DNA of 6,825 nt from Betaproteobacteria bacterium (GTDB taxonomy: Bacteria; Pseudomonadota; Gammaproteobacteria; Burkholderiales; Usitatibacteraceae). Positions 1 through 6,825 of this stretch are shown here, piece by piece (the first letter of the stretch is position 1; each line of letters opens with the position of its first letter). The position numbers and the translations under genes are program-made. A model generated the notes under the pieces. It was not told the DNA's origin, made no database searches, and saw nothing but the letters and a program-made list of their open reading frames with translations. The stretch spans positions 15,675 through 22,499 of the forward strand of contig PQAI01000041.1 of NCBI GenBank assembly GCA_003105245.1. The letters are read 5' to 3'.

Positions 1-164
1 AGCACGATGTGGGCGCCGACCTCCACGAGCTCGTCCGGCGACATGGCCTTCACGGTGCCGTAGGTGCCCACGGGCATGAAGGCGGGCGTCTCGACCTGGC
101 CGTGGGCGAGCGTGAGGGTGCCCCGGCGCGCGGCGCCGTCGGTGGCCAGCAGGTCGAACTTCAC
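1..164 (-). CDS. tgt: Queuine tRNA-ribosyltransferase (tRNA-guanine transglycosylase), N-terminal part only
   Basis: Tgt exchanges the wobble guanine of GUN-anticodon tRNAs (Asp, Asn, His, Tyr) for preQ1 on the way to queuosine, and acts in the cytoplasm. Only the first 54 codons are present; the gene runs off the low-coordinate edge. The visible protein starts [15 protein letters not shown] and continues with [18 protein letters not shown] and [17 protein letters not shown], which is the conserved N-terminus of bacterial Tgt (the TPxFMPVGTxGTVK block). The catalytic aspartates and zinc ligands lie outside the window. The start is taken as GTG at 164-162 because the family N-terminus begins exactly there, and it overlaps the TGA of the preceding GST-family gene (GTGA), which suggests translational coupling. 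I see no strong Shine-Dalgarno of its own. The identification rests on recognising the motif and is quite sure despite the short length. Confidence 0.93.
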   Translation of the reverse strand, partial: MKFDLLATDGAARRGTLTLAHGQVETPAFMPVGTYGTVKAMSPDELVEVGAHIV

Positions 165-811
165 GAGCGCCAGTGCGGCGGGAAGGTCTTGTCGAAGTAC
201 GGAGCCGACTCGATCCGCGCGGCCCATTTCGCGATGGGCGCCGGCAGGATCCCCTCGAGCTTCGACTGCGGCTTCTTCTGGCCGATGCGCTTCACGTACG
301 CGATGTCCGGGTAGAGCACGAAGTCCGCGGCGCAGGGCTGGCTGCCGGCGAGGAAGTCCCCGCGCAGCTCGCGGCCGAAGTACTCCATCTCCTCCACGAG
401 CTTCCTGCGGCCCGCCTCCAGCCGCGCCTCGTCCGGGGCCACGCCTTCGGGCTTCTTGTAGAGCTCGTCGTAGATCGGGGTGAGCCCCTTGCCGTCCAGG
501 TGCTCCTCGTCCTCGCGGATGAGGCGCCAGGCGCGCGCCCTCTCCTGCGCCGTGCCGGGGAAGAGGCGGTGCCCGCCCGCGATCTCGTCCAGGTATTCCA
601 GGATCGCGAGCGACTCCCACAGCGCGAAGCCGTCGTGCACGATCGTGGGCACCTGGTGGCGCGGGTTGATCGCGACGAACTCGGGCTTCGTGAGGTCCTT
701 GTCGGCGAAGGACAGGACCTTGAGCTCGTAGGGCAGGCCGAGGTGCTCGAGGGCGAGCCAGACGCGCCAGGAATAGGGCGAGCCGTGGCCGTGGTAGAAG
801 GTCAGTGCCAT
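161..811 (-). CDS. Glutathione S-transferase family protein
   Basis: The 216-residue length is typical of cytosolic GSTs. The N-terminal thioredoxin-like domain (about residues 1-78) shows SPYSWRV at 11-17, where a serine could serve as the glutathione-activating residue. It also has the cis-proline loop VPTI (54-57) and the Glu-Ser pair (66-67) that normally holds the gamma-glutamyl part of glutathione. An all-helical C-terminal domain follows, with the [12 protein letters not shown] segment (157-168) resembling the GST N-capping box and hydrophobic staple. There is no signal peptide, so it should be cytoplasmic. The ATG at 811 is preceded by AAGGA (822-818) at good spacing. The gene lies just downstream of the hppA terminator and overlaps tgt by GTGA at its stop. 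Substrate and exact GST class cannot be read from the sequence; a link to tRNA modification is not implied by adjacency alone. Confidence 0.9.
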   Translation of the reverse strand: MALTFYHGHGSPYSWRVWLALEHLGLPYELKVLSFADKDLTKPEFVAINPRHQVPTIVHDGFALWESLAILEYLDEIAGGHRLFPGTAQERARAWRLIREDEEHLDGKGLTPIYDELYKKPEGVAPDEARLEAGRRKLVEEMEYFGRELRGDFLAGSQPCAADFVLYPDIAYVKRIGQKKPQSKLEGILPAPIAKWAARIESAPYFDKTFPPHWRS

Positions 812-851
812 GGGGTTTCCTTGTCGTTCGTGTGCTCGTGAGAGTCTACCG

Positions 852-882
852 AAAACGAAAGGGCCGCCCGAGGGCGGCCCTT
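852..882 (-). terminator. Intrinsic terminator after hppA
   Basis: An uninterrupted 11-bp GC-rich stem is formed by 859-869 and 872-882 (arm AAGGGCCGCCC), with a 2-nt apex that opens to a tetraloop. On the minus strand it is followed by TTTCGTTTTC (861-852). It starts 18 nt after the hppA stop codon and lies ahead of the GST-family gene. The T-rich run is on one side only, so it should act on minus-strand transcription only. It separates the adk-pfp-hppA unit from the GST-tgt unit. Confidence 0.88.
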
Positions 883-900
883 CCGGTCGGCGGGAGCCGG

Positions 901-2973
<2,073 letters not shown>

Positions 2974-3009
2974 CTCACTTCTCCCTTTGACTTCGGTTGG
3001 GTACGGCGG

Positions 3010-3030
3010 AAAAACGGCGGGAAGCCCCGC
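3010..3030 (-). terminator. Possible weak terminator or attenuator between pfp and hppA
   Basis: Directly after the pfp stop codon, the minus strand reads GCGGG-GCTT-CCCGC (3030-3017), then CG and five T residues (3014-3010). The stem is only 5 bp and the T-run is short, so it may be only partial. A competing stem, GCCCCG-TGAG-CGGGGC, would put the pfp stop codon in its loop. I see no convincing promoter in the remaining 36 bp before hppA. Read-through from adk-pfp, perhaps with reduced efficiency, therefore seems likely. Confidence 0.4.
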
Positions 3031-4299
3031 TCACGGGGCGCGGGCGGTCTTCGTCTTCTTGCGCACGGCGGCGTTCTTGAGCCGCACGTACCTCGGCAGG
3101 CCCTTCTCGAACGGCGGGAAAGCCTCGCCCGCGACGAGCGGCTCCAGGTAGCGCCGGCACTTCGCGGTGATGTGGAAGCCGTCGGGCGTGATGAAGTCGC
3201 GCGGCATCTTCTTCTCGACGTTGGCGACGTCCTCGAGCTTCGCCACCCCGATCTTCCAGCGGTACGGGCGGCTCGAGACGCGCACGATCGTGGGCATCAC
3301 GCCGGAGCGGCCCGCGACGGCGAGCTCCACCGCGGCCTTGCCCACGGCGTAGGACTGCTCCAGGTCGGTCTTCGAGGCGATGTGGCGCGCCGCGCGCTGC
3401 AGGTAGTCCGCCACCGCCCAGTGGTACTTGTAGCCGAGCTTCTGCCTGACCAGGTCCGCGACGAGCGGCGCCACGCCGCCCAGCTGCGCGTGCCCGAAGG
3501 CGTCCTTGAGGCCGGACTCGGAGAGGAACTTGCCCGCCTTGTCCTGCAGGCCCTCGGAGACGCCGATGCAGCAGTGGCCGAAGCGCTTGACGCATTCGTC
3601 GACCTTCGCGAGGAAGGCGGCCTCGTCGAAGGGGATCTCGGGGAAGAGCAGCACGTGCGGCGCCTCGCCGGCCTTCGCCTGCGCGAGCCCCACGGCGGCC
3701 GTGATCCAGCCCGCGTGCCGGCCCATCACCTCGAGCACGAAGACCTTCGTGGAGGTCGCGGCCATCGACTCCACGTCGAAGCCCGCCTCGCGCATGCTGG
3801 TGGCCACGTACTTGGCCACGGACCCGAAGCCCGGGCAGTTGTCGGTGACCGGCAGGTCGTTGTCGATCGTCTTGGGCACGTGCACCGCGACCAGCGGATA
3901 GCCCATCTCGGTGGCGATGCGCGAGACCTTGAGGCAGGTGTCGGCGGAGTCGTTGCCGCCGTTGTAGAAGAAGTAGCCGATGTCGTGCGCCTTGAACACC
4001 TCCACCAGGCGCTCGTACTCGTGGCCGCCCTTCTCCACGCCCTTGAGCTTGTAGCGGCAGGAGCCGAAGGCGCCGCCCGGCGTGTGCATGAGCGCGCGGA
4101 TGTTGGCCGCGCTCTCGCGGCTGGTGTCGATGAGGTCCTCGTTGAGCGCGCCGATGATGCCGTTGCGGCCCGCGTAGACCTTGCCGATCTTCGACTTGTG
4201 CTTGCGGGCCGTCTCGATGACCCCCGCGGCGCTCGCGTTGATCACCGCGGTGACTCCGCCGGACTGGGCGTAGAAGGCGTTCCTGGGCATTTTCGGCAT
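3031..4299 (-). CDS. pfp: Pyrophosphate-dependent 6-phosphofructokinase
   Basis: This enzyme reversibly converts fructose-6-phosphate plus PPi to fructose-1,6-bisphosphate plus Pi in the cytoplasm, so it serves both glycolysis and gluconeogenesis. The 422-residue protein has the phosphofructokinase fold motifs: QSGG (12-15), YNGGNDSADT (112-121), PKTIDNDLPVTDN (142-154), EVMGRHAGW (190-198) and SEG (248-250). Asp117 sits where ATP-dependent enzymes have Gly (E. coli 104). Lys143 replaces the Gly of PGTIDND (E. coli 124). Both substitutions are the accepted marks of PPi specificity. Asn116 stands where E. coli has the Mg-binding Asp103; GGND occurs in PPi-type enzymes as I recall. ATG 4299 is preferred, with GGACG a few bases upstream; the in-frame ATG at 4290 is possible. 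The frame stays open upstream to 4536, but that would overlap adk and is not family-like. It starts 19 bp after adk, and hppA, another PPi enzyme, follows. Confidence 0.94.
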   Translation of the reverse strand: MPKMPRNAFYAQSGGVTAVINASAAGVIETARKHKSKIGKVYAGRNGIIGALNEDLIDTSRESAANIRALMHTPGGAFGSCRYKLKGVEKGGHEYERLVEVFKAHDIGYFFYNGGNDSADTCLKVSRIATEMGYPLVAVHVPKTIDNDLPVTDNCPGFGSVAKYVATSMREAGFDVESMAATSTKVFVLEVMGRHAGWITAAVGLAQAKAGEAPHVLLFPEIPFDEAAFLAKVDECVKRFGHCCIGVSEGLQDKAGKFLSESGLKDAFGHAQLGGVAPLVADLVRQKLGYKYHWAVADYLQRAARHIASKTDLEQSYAVGKAAVELAVAGRSGVMPTIVRVSSRPYRWKIGVAKLEDVANVEKKMPRDFITPDGFHITAKCRRYLEPLVAGEAFPPFEKGLPRYVRLKNAAVRKKTKTARAP

Positions 4300-4318
4300 G
4301 GCGCGTCCGTTCAAGCCG

Positions 4319-5052
<734 letters not shown>

Positions 5053-5072
5053 AAACCCGACCGGGGGGGGTA

Positions 5073-5849
5073 TCAGGCCGGCGAGCGACCGAGCACTTTC
5101 CGCACCCTCGCGAGGTCCTCGGGGGTATCGACCCCGGCCTCCACGGGCTCGCTCCAGAACGCCACCGCGATGCGGTGCCCGTGGCCCAGGGCGCGCAGCT
5201 GCTCCAGCGCCTCGAAGCGCTCGGCCGGCGTCTGCGAAAGCCCGACGAACTTGCGCAGGTATCCCACCCGGTAGGCATAGATGCCGACGTGGCGCAGCGC
5301 CGGGAAGTCCGGCGGCAGCCGGCCCTTGCTTTCGGCGAACGCGTCGCGGGCGTACGGGATGGGCGCGCGCGAGAAGTAGGTCGCGAAGCCGTCGGTGTCG
5401 TGCACGACCTTCACCACGTTCGGGTCGAAGAACGCCTTGGCGCTCGTGATGGGATGCACGGCCGTGGCGATGGAGGCCTTGGGGCGCAGCGCCAGCTCGC
5501 GCGCCACGGCGCGGATGAGCAGCGGGTCGATGAGCGGCTCGTCGCCCTGGACGTTCACCACGATCTCGTCGTCGTCGAGCCGCAGCAGGTCCACGGCCTC
5601 GGCCAGGCGGTCGGTGCCGGTCGGGTGCGCGGGCGAGGTGGTGCACACGCGCCAGCCCAGCGCCGCCATGGCGTCGGCGATGTCGGCATGGTCGGTGGCC
5701 ACCACCACCTCCTCCGCCCCGCTCTCGGCGGCCCGCTCGGCCACCCAGGCGACCATGGGCTTGCCCGCGATGTCGGCGAGCATCTTGCCGGGCAGCCGCG
5801 TGGAGCGCAGGCGCGCCGGGATGATGACCTTGAAGGCCAGCGTCTTCAT
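5073..5849 (-). CDS. kdsB: 3-deoxy-manno-octulosonate cytidylyltransferase (CMP-KDO synthetase)
   Basis: KdsB activates KDO with CTP to CMP-KDO and PPi in the cytoplasm, the step before KDO transfer to lipid IVA in LPS core synthesis. The 258 residues are close to the usual size. Seen motifs are the nucleotide-binding PARLRSTRLPGK (11-22), ATDH (51-54), HPTGTDRLAE (75-84; many homologues have Ser where Thr77 stands), VNVQGDEP (98-105), YFSRAPIPYAR (158-168), HVGIYAYR (187-194) and GVDTPEDL (239-246). The ATG at 5849 is chosen because the family N-terminus (FKVIIPAR) begins just after it. A GAGGG Shine-Dalgarno (5862-5858) lies 8 nt upstream and overlaps the stop codon of the preceding small gene, so coupling is likely. 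The reaction releases PPi, which a PPi-using Pfp or HppA could in principle exploit; that link is inference. Confidence 0.97.
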   Translation of the reverse strand: MKTLAFKVIIPARLRSTRLPGKMLADIAGKPMVAWVAERAAESGAEEVVVATDHADIADAMAALGWRVCTTSPAHPTGTDRLAEAVDLLRLDDDEIVVNVQGDEPLIDPLLIRAVARELALRPKASIATAVHPITSAKAFFDPNVVKVVHDTDGFATYFSRAPIPYARDAFAESKGRLPPDFPALRHVGIYAYRVGYLRKFVGLSQTPAERFEALEQLRALGHGHRIAVAFWSEPVEAGVDTPEDLARVRKVLGRSPA

Positions 5850-5860
5850 GGAAAAGGCCC

Positions 5861-6040
5861 TCAGGCCTCCTCGTCGGGGCCGAGCTTGCGGGCCTCCTCC
5901 TCCAGCATGACGGGGATGTCGTCGCGCACGGGGAAGGCGAGACGGTCGGCGCGGCAGACGAGCTCGCGGGGCTCGCGGCGGTGCACGAGGGGGCCCTTGC
6001 AGAGGGGGCAGACGAGGATCTCGAGGAGCTTGGGGTCCAT
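5861..6040 (-). CDS. ycaR: UPF0434/YcaR-type small zinc-ribbon protein (Trm112-like)
   Basis: This 59-residue protein starts [18 protein letters not shown] and continues with [25 protein letters not shown]. That is the YcaR/UPF0434 pattern: CPxC (Cys11, Cys14), a third cysteine at 29, and the conserved LAFPxRDxIPVxLExEAR tail. Members resemble the eukaryotic Trm112 zinc protein that partners methyltransferases, but the bacterial role is not settled and I do not assign one. The ATG at 6040 shares its A with the lpxK stop (TGATG) and the stop lies 11 nt before kdsB, so all three genes are probably translated from one message. Its place between lpxK and kdsB is the one commonly seen in Gram-negative genomes. 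Confidence 0.93.
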   Translation of the reverse strand: MDPKLLEILVCPLCKGPLVHRREPRELVCRADRLAFPVRDDIPVMLEEEARKLGPDEEA

Positions 6041-6825
6041 CAGGGGCTCTTCCGGGCGGCGAGGCGTTCGAGGAGGAAGGCGTCGAATTCCGGCGGCAGG
6101 GCCGCCTCGACGCGCAGGAACCACATCCGCGCATCGGCGAATGCCGCGCATTTTACGGCATCCTTCTCCGTCATGACGACGAGGTCGGCGCCGGGCAGGC
6201 GCAGCTCGCCGGGCTGGAAGTGGTGGTGGTCGGGAAAGGGGTGGCGCTCCGGGGAGACGCCCAGGCGCACGAGGTGGGCGAAGAAGCGCGCGGGGTTGCC
6301 GATGCCCGCCACCGCGGCGATCCGCCGGCCGCGCGCGGCCAGCGCGAACTCGCCGGGCGCGAGCTCCTCGCCGGAGAAGGACACGAAGCGCTCGCCGGCG
6401 AGCGTCATCGCGAACTGGCGCGGCGCGGGAACGCGGTCGGAATTCCCGCCGTTCACGACGGCGCAGTCGACCTCGCGAAGCCGCGAGACCGGCTCGCGGA
6501 GCGGGCCGGAAGGCAGCGGCAGCCCGTTGCCGAAGCCGCGCTCGCCGTCGACGACCGCGATCTCCACGTCGCGCGCGAGCGCGTAGTGCTGCAGGCCGTC
6601 GTCGCTCACCAGCACGTCGACCTCGGGGTGCGCGGCAAGGAGCGCCCGCGCGGCCGCGGGGCGGTCCGGCGACAGGTAGACGGGAACGCCCGTGCGCCGG
6701 GCGATGAGCACGGGCTCGTCGCCGAAGTACTCCGGCGTGGCCACGCCGGGGAGCACGCGCACCACGCCGCGCGGATCGGCGTCCGTGGGCGGCACGCGCC
6801 CGTAGCCGCGCGAGACGACGCCGGG
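6040..6825 (-). CDS. lpxK: Tetraacyldisaccharide 4'-kinase, 5' end missing
   Basis: LpxK phosphorylates the 4' position of the lipid A disaccharide precursor to make lipid IVA, at the cytoplasmic face of the inner membrane. The window holds the last 261 codons; the reading frame is open to the high-coordinate edge. The N-terminal part with the P-loop (probably some 60-80 residues) lies outside. Reading inwards, the protein begins [10 protein letters not shown] and continues with [26 protein letters not shown] (the DDGLQH catalytic region), [32 protein letters not shown] and [10 protein letters not shown], all LpxK hallmarks. The internal GTG at 6795-6793 is not the start, because conserved LpxK sequence continues upstream of it. 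Its stop TGA overlaps the next gene's ATG by one base. Confidence 0.96.
   Translation of the reverse strand, partial: PGVVSRGYGRVPPTDADPRGVVRVLPGVATPEYFGDEPVLIARRTGVPVYLSPDRPAAARALLAAHPEVDVLVSDDGLQHYALARDVEIAVVDGERGFGNGLPLPSGPLREPVSRLREVDCAVVNGGNSDRVPAPRQFAMTLAGERFVSFSGEELAPGEFALAARGRRIAAVAGIGNPARFFAHLVRLGVSPERHPFPDHHHFQPGELRLPGADLVVMTEKDAVKCAAFADARMWFLRVEAALPPEFDAFLLERLAARKSP

Noticed and set aside
812..851. A possible promoter for the GST-tgt pair
   Set aside because: There is a TAGACT hexamer (845-840 region on the minus strand), but I could not find a paired -35 box at normal spacing, so no promoter is annotated. One may still exist.

Overview
This window looks like a stretch of a GC-rich Gram-negative chromosome, most probably a betaproteobacterium. 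The GC content is about two thirds by eye. The order lpxK – ycaR-type gene – kdsB – adk is the lipid A/LPS and adenylate kinase arrangement familiar from Betaproteobacteria. The species cannot be named from the sequence alone. All eight recognisable genes lie on the minus strand, so transcription runs from high to low coordinates. Two of them are cut by the window edges.

Reading in the direction of transcription, positions 6825-5073 hold the 3' part of lpxK (tetraacyldisaccharide 4'-kinase), a 59-residue UPF0434/YcaR-type zinc-ribbon protein and kdsB (CMP-KDO synthetase). They are almost contiguous: a 1-nt stop/start overlap, then an 11-nt gap. This is an envelope unit in which lpxK and kdsB supply lipid A and activated KDO. 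About 100 bp follow, carrying a good sigma70-type promoter with nested dyad symmetries. That promoter should start a second unit.

The second unit (4972-901) is adk (adenylate kinase), pfp (a phosphofructokinase with the residues of the pyrophosphate-dependent type) and hppA (a 690-residue, roughly 16-helix proton-pumping pyrophosphatase of the K+-independent type). The adk-pfp gap is 19 bp. The pfp-hppA gap is 57 bp and holds a weak hairpin plus T-tract. A strong intrinsic terminator follows hppA. Together the three genes form a PPi/adenylate energy module: Pfp reversibly couples PPi to fructose-6-phosphate/fructose-1,6-bisphosphate interconversion, HppA couples PPi to proton translocation, and Adk balances AMP, ADP and ATP.

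Downstream of the terminator (811-1) are a 216-residue glutathione S-transferase-family protein and the first 54 codons of tgt (queuine tRNA-ribosyltransferase), joined by a GTGA stop/start overlap.

I see no mobile element, CRISPR array, tRNA, rRNA or defence system, and no evidence for a wholly new system. The points most worth a second look are the adk-pfp-hppA module with its substrate and ion-specificity residues, the dyads around the adk promoter, and the possible attenuator between pfp and hppA.
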